Shown piece by piece: positions 12,501 to 24,592 of a stretch of 64,000 nt of DNA (position 1 is its first letter; each line of letters opens with the position of its first letter). The stretch covers positions 12,948,001 to 13,012,000 of the forward strand of contig NC_135360.1 in the NCBI RefSeq assembly GCF_051622035.1, read 5' to 3'. The DNA comes from Arctopsyche grandis (lineage: Eukaryota > Arthropoda > Insecta > Trichoptera > Hydropsychidae). The notes beneath the pieces are model-generated. The model was not told the DNA's origin. It was given only the letters and a program-made list of their open reading frames with translations, and ran no database searches. The translations under genes were made by a program, and so were the position numbers.

Positions 12501-13845
12501 AAAGCAGTATATTTACTTGAGCAAAATGTGTCTTTCTCATTTATATAGTTATTGTGGAGTTTGTAATTAAAAAATAAAAAAAACTGCATCGAGATTTCAT
12601 TTCTGACACATATTTTACAATTCTGAATATACTTTCATTTAATTGATGCGGTTTAAGCCAAAATTCTGTGAAAACGAAGATGAAAGTTATGCGAGATAGT
12701 CATTAGAAAAGCTTTTATGAATTCATAATTTACGATATTCGTTGATCAAATTATTTTATTTTTATGTCTGAAATTTATTCTTCATTTGGTTGTTTTTTAT
12801 AGGAATAAATTTATTTTTCAATTTTTTTGCTTTGGAAACATCGACGAGTGATCATTCAAACCCAAAATAAAAGTACATATAATATCATTTTTAATGAAAC
12901 AGCATCATTTACGAACACGTCGTAACTATCTTTTGAATACGTCCATTATTATTAATGTATTTTACGAACAATGTGGATTTAATCATAGTTTTTATATGAA
13001 AAATACACAATAGAAAAATACATGACGTGCTTTTAAAAACATGCATACATATACGTATGGTTCAAAGCAACCTTCATTCACAAACAAAAAATAGTACTTA
13101 TTGTGACATCATATGTGAACTAATATTGTATAACATTTTAATTAAATAGCATATATGTATGATATATGTTTGTGTTCTTAACCGAGTTAAAGAATTATTT
13201 TTTCATTTTTTAATGTTCTTTCTTTAATAAATTTTAATGAAACTTGTTTCTTTTTAAAAATAGAACAAGCATTAATGAAGGGTTTTTACTTGTGTATGCA
13301 TAATGGGGTTATATATACGATATTTATTTTGTAGTAAACTGAAAGTCACATGTAAGTAATAAATAAATGGCAGTGTGCACGATAACTATTTCGTGATCAA
13401 ATAGTAAATTGTTTTACACTGCAATTACTTCCATAACAAATAGCATTCATTAGTTAGACGTTGCCCTCGAGGTTGTATTAAATTTTTCGACAATTTAACA
13501 ACAAAAACATTCCTTTTTATAGGAAAAATTGAGCGAAAAAGTACTTTCACCGAAAACTTAATACACAAACGCACGTAATGATTATTGTTTCGCTAGTAAA
13601 AATAAGACCGCTTTCAACAAAATACAAAAATCTGAATTTTTCGCAGTACATTTTTGATTTTGTTATAAAACAATGCAAGGAACGACCCATTTGGTCAATG
13701 TTACACTGTTGTAATGATCACCTCCGTTCATAGTTTCACGGGCTTGTTTCGAAAGTTCGTTTCTCATAGTCGAGGTCATTCTTTTCAATGTTTTGTGTTT
13801 AAAAATGAAAATATAGCAATCAAATAATCTTTGTTTATATTTCAG
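9542..13845. other. Non-coding; upstream of or intron of the CPAP1-like gene
   Basis: Apart from the MITE at 11682 the stretch is AT-rich with microsatellites. It ends at the acceptor of the first visible CPAP1-like exon, so part must be its intron, but no exon with ATG plus signal peptide and a phase-1 donor could be found. Confidence 0.55.
11682..11880. mobile_element. Palindromic MITE with central TGACGTCA
   Basis: Begins CAGTGGCGTGCCTG, with arms GAAATATTCCCTGTTTTTTC and GATGAAAACAGGGATTTTCA in inverted orientation. An inner inverted pair TACAAAGGGACT/AGTCCTTGTA encloses TGACGTCA at 11793. The same layout occurs at 52042. No coding sequence. Confidence 0.55.
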
Positions 13846-15393
13846 CCGTTTCGTGCGTGAGTTCAATAACGATATCGTCCAATGGAAACAGTCCCGAGCG
13901 CAAAATGCTATCGATAGACAAGAAGAGTATAGAATTTGGTGGATTTGTACCAATCAATCCGATCAACTATCAGAAGAGAACATCAATCCCGCAACAATCG
14001 GTCAAGAGGAATTATTTAAATTCTACTCAGTTGCCCGTCAATGAAAGGTATCGGCGACTCATCCCTTACATGACGTTTTATTTGGCGAACGACTTCAGCT
14101 CACCTCAGAACGATGCTTTCATATCAAAAGTGCAATTGCAGAAGGTGGCTGTAGTGCCCCAGCCTCAAAATGGAAAATCTACTATTCAATACAATGAAAT
14201 ACCTCGCTATCAAGGAAACAGATTGTCCCAGTTCAATATCGCTTCAGCTTATCCTAACAAAATTATACAAGATTACTTACCTAATGAGAATAATAATTTT
14301 GCATTGAACCAAAGTCCACTCAGATCGGAAGCAAAATATGCTCCCATCCAATCAATTATGAGAGCACCTCCTAAGCAAACTAACATCTTCGATTTCCAAA
14401 GACCGATTCCAGTCCCGGTCAAAGCGTCTGCTGACATTTTCAATACAGGAGACCTTTCACATTTAAATTACTATTCAAATCCACTCAAAGAATCTCAACA
14501 GCAGTATAAATTAATACCTTACGAACAAACGCCTCCAGTGCACGTTCCCGATTTCGATTCAAACGATGATTATTACATACCTCTGACAGGAGACAATAAA
14601 AAATCTGTTGCGATACCAGTAGCTGTAGCTCCAGAATATTACAAGCAAACTAATGCTGAAAAGTATGATAGTTTGTACAAATTTTCAGTTTCGCCACAAG
14701 TAGAAGTTGTTTCGAATGGTGTCCAATCTCAAAGCGAAGACGAAGAAAATAATCTATTAAAAAAATACGCTTTAAAGAAGCCATCAGAAATTGTAATTCC
14801 CACCACAGAGACTGGTTTCAAACCAATATTTCCAACCTCAATATTGACAACTTCCGGTCCTAAGTATACTTACATCACCCCAGAGCCTTATCATCTCCCA
14901 CAGTCATCATATTTAAGCAGTCCTGAAGCCTTCACTACTAGGAAACCGACTTTGTATTACAAGACGCGCCCTACTAAAATTCCAACTAGTACACAAACGA
15001 CCGAAGGAAATTCTTCACCTTATATAAATTACGGGCCATCATCTGGCGATCAATTCGAACAGAATAACCTCGCCAAGATTCTGAAGAGTCTTCAAAAGTC
15101 AAACTCATTGCCACAGACTATCACCGCAGAAAATATCGGCTCGTCGATAAAAGCCCTGGTTCAGATATTAAACTCGTTGAAAGAGAGACAAAGGTATGTA
15201 GATTCTTCTACGATTAGGCCTATCTTGAGTACGCCAGTACCATTCCAGACCACAGTTAAACAGTTGACTAATGGTCATTCCAACACAGCGATGCCTAGAA
15301 TCAGATTACCTCCTGTCAAACCCATCAGTATTTCTAAAGCGTCTGTTACGCCACAGCCTGTTCACGAGTATCCACCCCAAGACTTAGAAGTTG
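13846..15393 (+). CDS. CPAP1-like chitin-binding protein, large N-terminal exon (5' partial)
   Basis: This is the longest coding stretch in the window. A TTATATTTCAG acceptor is followed by CC, completing a codon from an unseen upstream exon, then VSCVSSITISSNGN. The frame stays open for 515 codons to V|GTATGT, leaving one G. The apparent GTG start at 13857 is not an initiator. The region is low-complexity and extracellular in style: rich in Pro, Gln, Ser, Tyr, Asn and Thr, with repeated YY/PxP patterns, and without cysteines apart from one near the start. A short amphipathic segment FEQNNLAKILKSLQKS and KALVQILNSLKERQRY may be helical. Such disordered arms precede the single chitin-binding domain in CPAP1 cuticle proteins. 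The signal peptide exon was not identified between 1 and 13.8 kb. Confidence 0.88.
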
Positions 15394-15505
15394 GTATGTA
15401 TAGATTTTTCTACTATGATTATCATAATTGGTATATTATACGTTGCACATTTGTAAATTCAAATGAAGTTTCTTAAATATATAAATGGAATCAATTAATT
15501 TAAAG

Positions 15506-15699
15506 AAAACGTGGTTGAACAACCTGGACACGGTGATGAAAGTTCTCAATCATTCCCGGCCAATAATGACGAAGTAGGTGGAACACCGGGGCATCCAGGA
15601 ATCGATTATCCAACGCTTTCGGTAATTCCTACTACAAGTTTTGATTGTAAGACACAAAGGTACAAAGGATTCTTTGGAGACCCTGAAACCAAATGCCAG
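15506..15699 (+). CDS. CPAP1-like protein, exon with start of chitin-binding domain
   Basis: A 194-nt exon; AA after the TTTAAAG acceptor completes Glu, then NVVEQPGHGDESSQSFP, GTPGHPGIDYPTLSVIP and FDCKTQRYKGFFGDPETKCQ before CAG|GTGAGT (phase 0). The last segment holds cysteines 1 and 2 of a type-2 chitin-binding (CBM14, peritrophin-A) domain. GHPGIDYPTL...P-x-T-SFDC and YKGFFGDPET-x-CQ are hallmarks of a deeply conserved insect cuticle family with one such domain. The acceptor has a poor pyrimidine tract, but phase and homology fit. Confidence 0.88.
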
Positions 15700-15773
15700 G
15701 TGAGTGTATTTCAAAAACACGTGATCCAATATTTTGATATAAGATGATTAAATTATTATTATATTATCAACAG

Positions 15774-15988
15774 GTTTGGCACTATTGCGATTTGAATGGA
15801 GGACAAGCATCTTTCTTATGTCCAAATGGAACCATATTCAGTCAAGTCGCTCTCACGTGTGACTGGTGGTTCAATGTTAAGTGTTCAACGACTACTCAGT
15901 TGTATGTCTTAAATGAAAGACTTTACAAATACATATTGCCATATTCTCCTAAGTTCCCAGAAGACTATAGTGGACCCCTTGTAGACAA
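15774..15988 (+). CDS. CPAP1-like protein, core of chitin-binding domain
   Basis: After ATCAACAG the exon reads VWHYCDLNGGQASFLCPNGT, then IFSQVALTCDWWFNVKCS, giving cysteines 3 to 6 of the CBM14 fold and the aromatic residues expected to contact chitin. It continues LYVLNERLYKYILPYSPKFP and EDYSGPLVDK, ending GACAA|GTAAGC with two bases carried over. The full six-cysteine domain is split by a phase-0 intron of 74 bp after cysteine 2. The product should be secreted and bind cuticular or tracheal chitin. Confidence 0.93.
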
Positions 15989-16075
15989 GTAAGCTGGATG
16001 TTTAAAATTTTCTATTTTTTCTGTGCATGTATGTACATACATACTTCTAATATGTAAACATGTATATTATCTCAG

Positions 16076-16229
16076 GTATTTAGCAATCAAATACAAAGAA
16101 ATGGAAGAGAAAATGAAGAAGAAAAAGAAAGTTTTGAAACCAGAAACTATATTGGAGACAGAAAAGGCCGATGTTATTGAAATCAAAACTTCAGGTATGA
16201 GCGGGGCTTTATCACCGTATGGAAACTGA
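16076..16229 (+). CDS. CPAP1-like protein, basic C-terminal exon
   Basis: The G after the ATCTCAG acceptor completes Lys, then YLAIKYKEMEEKMKKKKKVL, a highly charged probably helical tail, and KPETILETEKADVIEI up to TSGMSGALSPYGN and TGA. Total visible protein is about 702 aa plus the missing N-terminus. The tract KYKEMEEKMKKKKK is typical of the family's C-terminal tail. A GTATGA inside the last codons (TCAG|GTATGA) could act as an alternative donor to a further exon, but the in-frame stop comes only 12 codons later. The gene runs convergent with fru. Confidence 0.85.
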
Positions 16230-19200
16230 TTGAAAGTATTTTAAAATGTAATACTCAAACATATGTAAGTGAATATTCGTTGTAATGTATGAAGACGGTG
16301 CAACTGTTGTTATTTTTATGTATTTATTGTAGTAAGCGTTCGAAATGCTTAAAATATAATACTAAAACATGCATGTTATTATTATCAAATAAGTGCGACA
16401 TTTCCTCCCAGTGGTGTATTACTAAATATAAGTAAATATTATTTAATGGTTGAGATGTTAAGACTTATAGTCATAAAGTTGTAATTTATGTTATTTGATG
16501 GAGGTTTTTTTTTTTATTAATATAATGCTTATTTTTCTATCTCAGATCTCACATTTTTGTTGTTTTGTTGAAATATTTTAAATTTTTATGCTTTTTTATA
16601 TTACAAAGACCAAAACTGAACCAAACATATCGAAAGTAAAATAATAAATTGGTTCAATGCAGTCCTTGTTTTAAATCTATATCACATGTGCAATAATTAT
16701 TATATACTCGAACATAAGTAATTTATATTTAATTTATTATTTTAAATATTTCATTTAACAGCTAAAAAAGTATCCTGAAGTGTATTCCAAATTCAAAATA
16801 GTTGTCTATAATAAAAAAATTATAAATTACCAAATTGCTAAATTTATAATTTACAAATTGCGTATCGGACTACAAAACTTACATTTTTTACTTTTCTATC
16901 CAACTTTCACCTGCCTGAGCAATGTGAGAGTAATTCGGCTATTGCATATTTACACTTATATATAATCCTCGATTATTATTTATGAACAAGCTTACTTTAT
17001 CTTCGAGAACTCAAATTTGTAAATAATTTAATATGAATATGTATGTATATGTAATATTGAATGATTTGTATTATATAATCATCAGCCAATTTTATACAAT
17101 TGTTAATTTAGATAATGTATGTAGTTCATTAAATTAAATAATGTAATTAAAATGTGTGCCAATTTAAATTTCTGCATTGTTGTTTAAATTGAAAAAATAA
17201 AATGTTCATATGTCTTAAATTCTAGTCACCTCGATTGCATATTTATTACATGTTAACACAAAAAAATAATGAAAACAAAATTAAAATAAATCAATTGTAT
17301 GATTTTAATTGAATATTGAAAATAAGGCATACAGACGCTAAATAAAAATGAGTATTTTTTGAAAAATAATACATAAATTGTGTAATCATAGCTTTATTTT
17401 ATACAAAAATATACATTTATTGACATACAGGTTTTAAGTATAATATTACATATTAATGACATAGCAATGCAAAAGCTCTATCTTTGGATGCAAATTTCAG
17501 GAAATACATATGATGATATATTGTACATACATGTATGTATGTGCTAAAAACTTTTTTTTTAATCATCTTGAATACGTGTATTTTGAAAATAGCATCCAAA
17601 AAAATTGCAACGAAAATATGCACGTATTGTACATATGTACATATGTACACAGCAAATATGTGTGTACTTCAAATGGCAATACAGCGAAGTTGTGAAAATG
17701 TTCTTTGTTGCAGAAAACGATGCAGAAATATTTCAATGTAAAGCTTTTTATAAATCAATTTTTAAATGTATGTATGTATAATAAATTATTTAATATTGAT
17801 GTTGATGAGAATTATTTAGCAGCACAATGACAACAATTTAAGCACCAGAATATATTAAATACGATCATAAATTGTTTTAAAAACATGATTCATTACACCT
17901 AAGATTCAATTGGACACCAAGATAATGAATTAAAATATTTTTTTTAAGATATTGTTTTACACTGAGTCAACATTTATATATGTATAATAGAGATCACAAT
18001 TATCACTCCCTTTAATAATAAATATATTTACAAATTACGGAGGGTTTCTATTTAATGGGATTTAATCCTCAATATTTAATTAGATTGTATTATATTTTCA
18101 TAATCATATAACAATCACAATTCATTTTTAATGATATTCTGCTTGAAAATAATTATTAAATATTCATATTACACCAACACACCAATAAAATACTTGATAA
18201 AAATTGGTAAGACAATAAATAGATTTATTATATAAAAAGCATGTTATTCAATATTCATTAAAGACATTGAAAATCGTAAGTAAGTATATAAAACGGATTA
18301 AAGAAGGCTAAGAAAACCTTTTGAAATATAATAACAATAATATTTCATATTGTAATGAATGTATTTATTGTGAATAAGTTATGTTATATTAAAAAGCTAT
18401 ATATGTATGTACATAAAAAGGTACATTTAATTTCATGATAACAGAATATGCTCATTGTAAAACAAATAAATAATATTATATTTGAATACAACACACAGAC
18501 ACTTATTATTTTAATAAATTGAAAGTTTTAAAAGGTTTTACACAAAGACAAAGTTTATTTGATAATGGACAACTCTCTGTACCATAAAAATGCCATAGTA
18601 ATTGACTAAGTGGAATTCAACATTCATATTTACATTTATGTAAGTAATTTACAATATCAATAGAATATATGTTTAATTAATGTTATAATTTAATTCTGAA
18701 AAACACTGAAATAGATTTATTTATGCTTAATCCCAAAAACCATTATTGGTGACATCAACTGAAAGCTGGGGCATAGTAAATTTCATTGATTAAATATTTA
18801 CAAATGTACCAAAGTCAAAAATGCTTATATTATAATTTTAATTTATGAAATCGGACGAACAGAATTATTTTAAATTTACTTATTTGTAAAAATATTTACA
18901 AAAAATGTCTAAAAGTTATTTAAACATAAATAAATATTACGTCTTAAATTGTGGAACGTTTTGAAATGTTGCATAAATAAAAGTTACAATTTGACATTTG
19001 GGGTAGAGTATGGTCGTAGTACTTTAACTTTAGGCCAAACAGTGTCAAATGGTTAAACGTCAAACGTCATGTCGCCTTGCTTGTTCCAGTTCTATTTGAT
19101 CGTTTCATTTAAGTATCTAAGATGGATATCAATGTTTAAACTATCACAATCTCGTATCATCCAATTCTGTGTTCTAATTGTTGGATGAGCCGCGTAATTT

Positions 19201-20868
19201 GCTACGTAAATAGCAACATGGGGCTGCTTCCTTTATACTCAAATGCTTCGAATACATCCGTTGAAAGATGTAAACAAGCAATTCTATTTAAATTATTATT
19301 TTACCCTTAACCGGAGTGTCGCTTACGTTCGGGTGAAACATCTGCGTGAAAATGTCTGAATTATAAAAATTATTTTTGTAAATAAAATATCTCCAGACCC
19401 CATGGTATACGATTCACTATTCATACCCTATATAACTGAGTGGGCCACACATTCATAGTCCAAGGAATAAATACGCAATTCAATTACGATATTAAGGAAT
19501 ATTTGAAGCACGCACGTCAATAAAAATACTTTATTTTTTATTTTATAAAATTTACATTGGAGATCGTGACAGAAAAAAAATCTTAATTACAATCTTAACA
19601 ATACGTCAGTCAATTTTATTCTTTCGTCCAAAAGACAGTCATTCAAATATATTATCATTACACAATATTATACTCCATTGGTAACCGAGATTCGAATCCA
19701 CTTTTGTATAACAAAAATATAATACTGAACACTTCATATATATTTATAATACAATACGTGTTTCCTTTCTTCACAGCCATTTTTATAATTTAAAACATAC
19801 TTTTAATCATTGGAAATGTTTCCAAACTTTTATATATTATTATATACTTTTTTTTTATCATTAATTTTCCAAATTACGAAATTGTTTTGATTATATTAAT
19901 ATTTTCAGTCACCAATAGTTTATTTTTAATTTGACCATTTAAGGATTCACTAAATATGTATTCATATTAATATCTGTTAAATTTAGAAAAAATACAAGCG
20001 TTCAAAACAAAACGAGAATCGTTTCTTAGCAACATATGATATGTTTCATATCATGATTTTTTATCCGTATATAATTTTTACTGGTATTAAAATAAAAAGT
20101 GTATGATTTCAACATACATACATCAATGGCACAAATTTGAAAGAATAACGGGAAAAAAAAGAACGCCATCTACGTAAAGGCGAAAATGTTGAAATTCCGA
20201 CTTTTTTTCAATTAATAAAAAGATAAATTTAAAAAAAATGTGCCTTATTGATATTCATATTTGAGGTTTTTTATTTATTTTTCCTGAAAATTTAAATTTA
20301 CCTCAGCATTTGAAGACTTGTCGACGTTCAGAAGAAAACAATACTTTCCTGAGATTCCATTGTTGTTCTAAATCCCAAAAAAAAAATCATAAATAGCTGC
20401 GAATTTGTTTCTTTTTAGTAACATTGTAATATATATATAATAAATAAATAAAATGTAAGTTTACTTAAGTAGAAATTATGCGCGCCCACATTAATATTTA
20501 CATCTGAAAACACGACTATCCCTATAATAGAAATGACTTAAAAATTTATAATAAGCTAAACAATAAGAAATATATTATTTAGCATTCGTATTTCCATTCA
20601 TTAGCAATAAATTTGCATTATGAAATCATTCATTCGGAGATAATAATTACATAAAGACAAACGTTTACATTCAATTTCATCTGATAAATTACATTTAGGT
20701 CAGATGGGTCTTTCAGACCATTGCTGACCTGTCCGTTAACGGATGATAATCTAATCGTCTTTTAAGATCACAGTCATTAATCCAAATATACTGATCTGGT
20801 ATGAACTTCAAAGTTAATACAGGGGGTATTACATGTACAATTAACATTTCACAATACATAAAAGGTGT
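16230..20868. other. Convergent 3' region between CPAP1-like gene and fru
   Basis: Very AT-rich, many AATAAA/TTTATT motifs usable as polyadenylation signals on both strands, so it probably holds both 3' UTRs. Short open frames (for example at 17.5 kb) are microsatellite-driven. No further zinc-finger exon seen. Confidence 0.55.
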
Positions 20869-21104
20869 TTAATTTCTAAAGAAACGACTGACGGCGTGTT
20901 TGCTTCTCAGATGAGAGCGTAGAGTATCAATACGACTGTAAGAACTGGGACAATGTGGGCAAAAAGACCGTTCTGTTGTGTGACTATGAAAATGATGCCA
21001 TCTGTTTGTAACTTCTTTACCGCAGGACTTGCACTTCCACATTGCTGAACTGTTGTTGGTAGCGGTAAACAAGCTGTGATACGATAGTGGAGAACTTATT
21101 GTAT
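20869..21104 (-). CDS. fru: fruitless, alternative terminal exon: third C2H2 pair
   Basis: The most distal alternative terminal exon. Acceptor AAATTTGCAG is followed by AT, which completes an Asp codon with the G carried over, then TISSPLSYHSLFTATNNSS. Fingers are CKSCGKEVTNRWHHFHSH (first pair C-x2-C, His pair H-x3-H) and CPHCPSSYSRIDTLRSHLRS with KH (C-x2-C-x12-H-x4-H). The protein ends AVSRFFRN with TAA. It adds 77 residues, for about 390 aa. The shared finger geometry and identical acceptor phase indicate that the three terminal exons arose by duplication. The 3' UTR must extend below 20869, but I cannot place its polyadenylation site with confidence. Confidence 0.93.
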
Positions 21105-22260
21105 CTGCAAATTTCACATCAATATTTTTACTTTAATATGTTGATTTTACTATATAAAATAAATAATAAATTGTTTTTTGTTTTTCAAATAAAATAATAA
21201 ATTTTACTTAAGTATTTGTCTTTTTTTTTTATCTTCGTTATGACTTTTTCAGCTTTTGTGTGAGGGCATTGTGAAATGAGTTGTATTTGTAGGCATCAGC
21301 ACATTGCAAACAAAGTATGTTATGCACAGTCAACATAAAACATGCAATGATTTGAATTTGATAGAAATACATGTCTAGAAGAGCTGTTAAGACACATGAA
21401 AACACTCAGCACATCTAATTAAAGTATAAGATAATATAATCATGCCAACAAAAAAAAGGGTAAATAATATATCTGAAATCATTAGTGTACATAATTCAGT
21501 GTAGTCAGTAAATAAAATATATAAATAAAATTGTTAACTGCGTTAATATTCACGTATTGACATACATTGAGAAGAAACTGTTAAAATAATAGAAAGCACT
21601 CTATAATAATACGCTAAACAAGTAAGCAGCTAAGAAAGCTGTTAAGTAATAATTTCATGGACAGACAACCAAGCCTACCCTTTTATTAAATTCAAATGAT
21701 TCAAAATGTTTTTATTTTTTTAATTAATTGCAATGGTTCATAGAAAAAACACGTACTTAAAAAATTTGTCAGTTTTGTAATTGAGAATATGTTAAGCTTT
21801 GAAGAAGAAAAAATCAGCTTCAATACATTCCATATTGTATGACCGGTTCGGATTAAAGTGCTCGGTAAGATATCTTCAATTTGAAACGCTGGTGAAAGAA
21901 AGTAAACATATAAATGTAGCAACACTGAACATGCAAAATCATAACTGTCGATAACAAATCTACAGCAACGGTGAGTTCAAAATGTCGTATGGTGTAATAT
22001 TTTTGGAAGTGGACGATTCGAATTTGAATGAAATGAAATTAAAACATTGTATTGAAAGTTTGGGTTTTATTTAACTTAATATAATAACAACACAGTATTT
22101 GTAACATACCACAATTTAATGTAAATTAGTAATAAATACAACAGATAAATGCAGGAGTAAATGCAATACAAAATTGCATTTCATATAAATTAAAATTGGG
22201 ATATAAATTAAACAGAATTGACTTTGTGTAACAACATAAAATCTATATATAACATTTAAA

Positions 22261-22274
22261 TATATATATGTATG

Positions 22275-22356
<82 letters not shown>
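22261..22356. repeat. Long (TA)n microsatellite
   Basis: Roughly 95 bases of almost pure TA dinucleotide with a short TATG interruption at the start. It lies in the intron between the second and third zinc-finger exons of fru. Length is likely polymorphic and prone to assembly error. Confidence 0.95.
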
Positions 22357-22358
<2 letters not shown>

Positions 22359-23234
22359 TGCATAATAATTAAAAATTCTTAAAACTGCAGAGGTATGGGA
22401 ATTCTTTATATCTTTGTTACTTAACTAGTAGCTTCATTTAACCATAACCCAATTCATTTAATAACTAAAAATTACTTATAAGAAAAACAAATCAGGTAGA
22501 CGCAATATTTTAGATAATTGTTAAGATAACATTTAGTTTGGTTAAAAATTAAATAACTAGTAATATTGCACAGAGTATGTATCAATCAATGATATAATCA
22601 TAGCCCGCTATATATAAATGATCAAATCAACATATGCGAACATTTATCTATCTACAACAGTCGGCCATACGCCAACATCAGAAGATTCCCTTGAATCTGC
22701 TGTGTTCACTCTTAGGCTGTAGCACCATTCCAATATATCACAATTTGATTACCGTACCACCCTAAATTTAGCTAAAATATAACTGAATTTAATATTAAAT
22801 ATTAATATCTAGGTTAGTCCCAATCGTATAATGCCAATATTTAATATAATGCCATTTAATCGAAGATGTGTTCATTTAAACTTACATATCTCAGGCAGGT
22901 ATACCTTCACCTGAAAGATCACATTGTATATATTCATAATCACTAAATAGGTAATAATATGAACACAATCATTCAGTGTAAATAAAAAAAATAAAAGTAA
23001 AACAAAAATTAAATAAAAAAAAAAGTAAACAATAAAGCTGCTTCTACGTAGAACTCGTATGACTATATACAAGACTCGACAAATACCTTCTCGCCAATGA
23101 GCGGTGATATTACAATTTATTCACAGTTTTATAACGCCTGAATTCGACAGGCGTTGCTAAATTTGGTCAAATCACTTATTTTCAAATGTAAATCACATTT
23201 CGCCCGCATCAAATGAAAGATCCGTGTCGTTTAA

Positions 23235-23763
23235 CCATTTGAGTGCTGACGTCTTTTCTGTCGAAAGCCCGTCACGCTGAACATTTCCAACTACAATTAT
23301 TTAGAAATCCAATAGAAAGCAAATATAAAAACCTTAGATAACTACCGTCGAGGATTTCGAATTTTGTAAAGGTGTGTTTAAACTCTCTAATATATCTTGC
23401 AACAATATAAAATAAACAAAATAAGTCTATTAATGAATGTATTTTTCCAAAACTAGTTCCATCTTCTTCATTGTTGTTAAAATGTAATGCTCACAATCTA
23501 AAATACTCAACAGTTAGGGACTTCCATCGAGAAATTCTGCTATGGTTATAAATTCAGAAATTCCGGTGTCAACCAGTCTTTATAAACATTGACACGGATT
23601 ATCCGACCCATGTTCAATGCATTTTTTTTTCAATGCTACCTGCTTTCCAGGTAGTATTCTTGTTTATTTTTTAGACACTCAAAAAAACAACGCAGATAGG
23701 CGTATTTCATGCTGATGGGCTTGTTGGCAAAACGCCGATTGGCGTTGGTCAGCATTCAAAGGG
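23235..23763. mobile_element. piggyBac-like MITE
   Basis: Left end TTAA|CCATTTGAGTGCTGACG and right end GTCAGCATTCAAAGGG|TTA(TTAA) are inverted copies with a TTAA-type target. The CCCTTTGAATGCTGAC terminus is a known style for piggyBac-related miniature elements. The interior has short hairpins such as AACGCCGATTGGCGTT and no transposase. Confidence 0.55.
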
Positions 23764-24302
23764 TTATTAAGACTGTTTAAGAATACAATTGACAAAAAAT
23801 ATTCATACTATGCTAAAAGTATTACAATTATTAGTATTTATATATATAATATAATAAAAACATTCTTTAGAGTAACTAATGCACTTTTTTTATTTTATAA
23901 TAGTCAGCGAGAAGGACTTGGCATAATTCGTCTGAGCCCACACTATATATATAAGTGTATATATATAAAAATTCAAATATAATTTATTAGAATTCACGTA
24001 AAAAATCAACACTAATAAAATTCTATAATAGATAAATAAAAAAAAATGTTTAAATATGACAATAAAATTTCACTTTTTTTTTTAAATATAAAACAATCTC
24101 CGTAAATACATTTGTATAAAAATTTTTTCATATCTATCAATATCCATTTAAATCACAATCCAATTTTAATTTTCCATCTCTATAGAAGGCCTCAGTAAAA
24201 GTTTCATAGTGCACCTAATTGAGATTCTGTCAAGTGGCGCGCGTAATAGGCGGCGGCGGGGCAGGATCATAGCGCGTCATAGCCCAGCCACAGCAGGGAG
24301 GA

Positions 24303-24592
24303 TCAGTCGAGGGCGTGGTGCAGCGGCGAAGCCAGGAGCGCTGGAGCCGGGGGCGGATCAAACTTACGCGTGTCGGGGTTGTACGCAGGATGTTTGAATT
24401 TGCAGTGAGTGCGCAAGTTGTCCGAGCGTGTGTACGTGGCACGGCACAACGGGCATTCGAAGCGACCCGGGAAGTGCACGTGGTAGTGGTTGCGAATGTG
24501 GGTCACCACCTTGCCGCACAGTTTACACCGGTGGAGGTTCAGCGCTCCCGCCACTCTCTCGAAGGTCAGCCGCATGTGCCAACCCTTGGAGC
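24303..24592 (-). CDS. fru: fruitless, alternative terminal exon: second C2H2 pair
   Basis: After acceptor GTGTTGCAG two bases (GC) complete a Gly codon; the exon then reads SKGWHMRLTFERVAGALNLH and two fingers: CKLCGKVVTHIRNHYHVH (C-x2-C-x9-H-x3-H) and CPLCRATYTRSDNLRTHCKF with KH. A tail HPAYNPDTRKFD and a short Pro/Ala/Leu-rich end follow, to TGA. It adds 95 residues, giving about 408 aa. The finger pair and the NPDTRKFD tail are extremely conserved among insect Fruitless proteins as I remember them. The exon is markedly GC-rich against an AT-rich surround, a sign of strong coding constraint, and produces long antisense open frames that are shadows. Confidence 0.94.

Larger units (their letters stand above)
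21105..24302 (-). other. fru intron between second and third C2H2 exons
   Basis: Contains the (TA)n tract at 22261 and the piggyBac-like MITE at 23235; otherwise AT-rich. The 3' UTR of the second C2H2 isoform must start at its top end. Confidence 0.6.

Noticed and set aside
13853..14044. 63-codon frame overlapping the large CPAP1-like exon
   Set aside because: A shifted frame that ends quickly, while the overlapping frame continues for 515 codons and joins the chitin-binding exons in phase.
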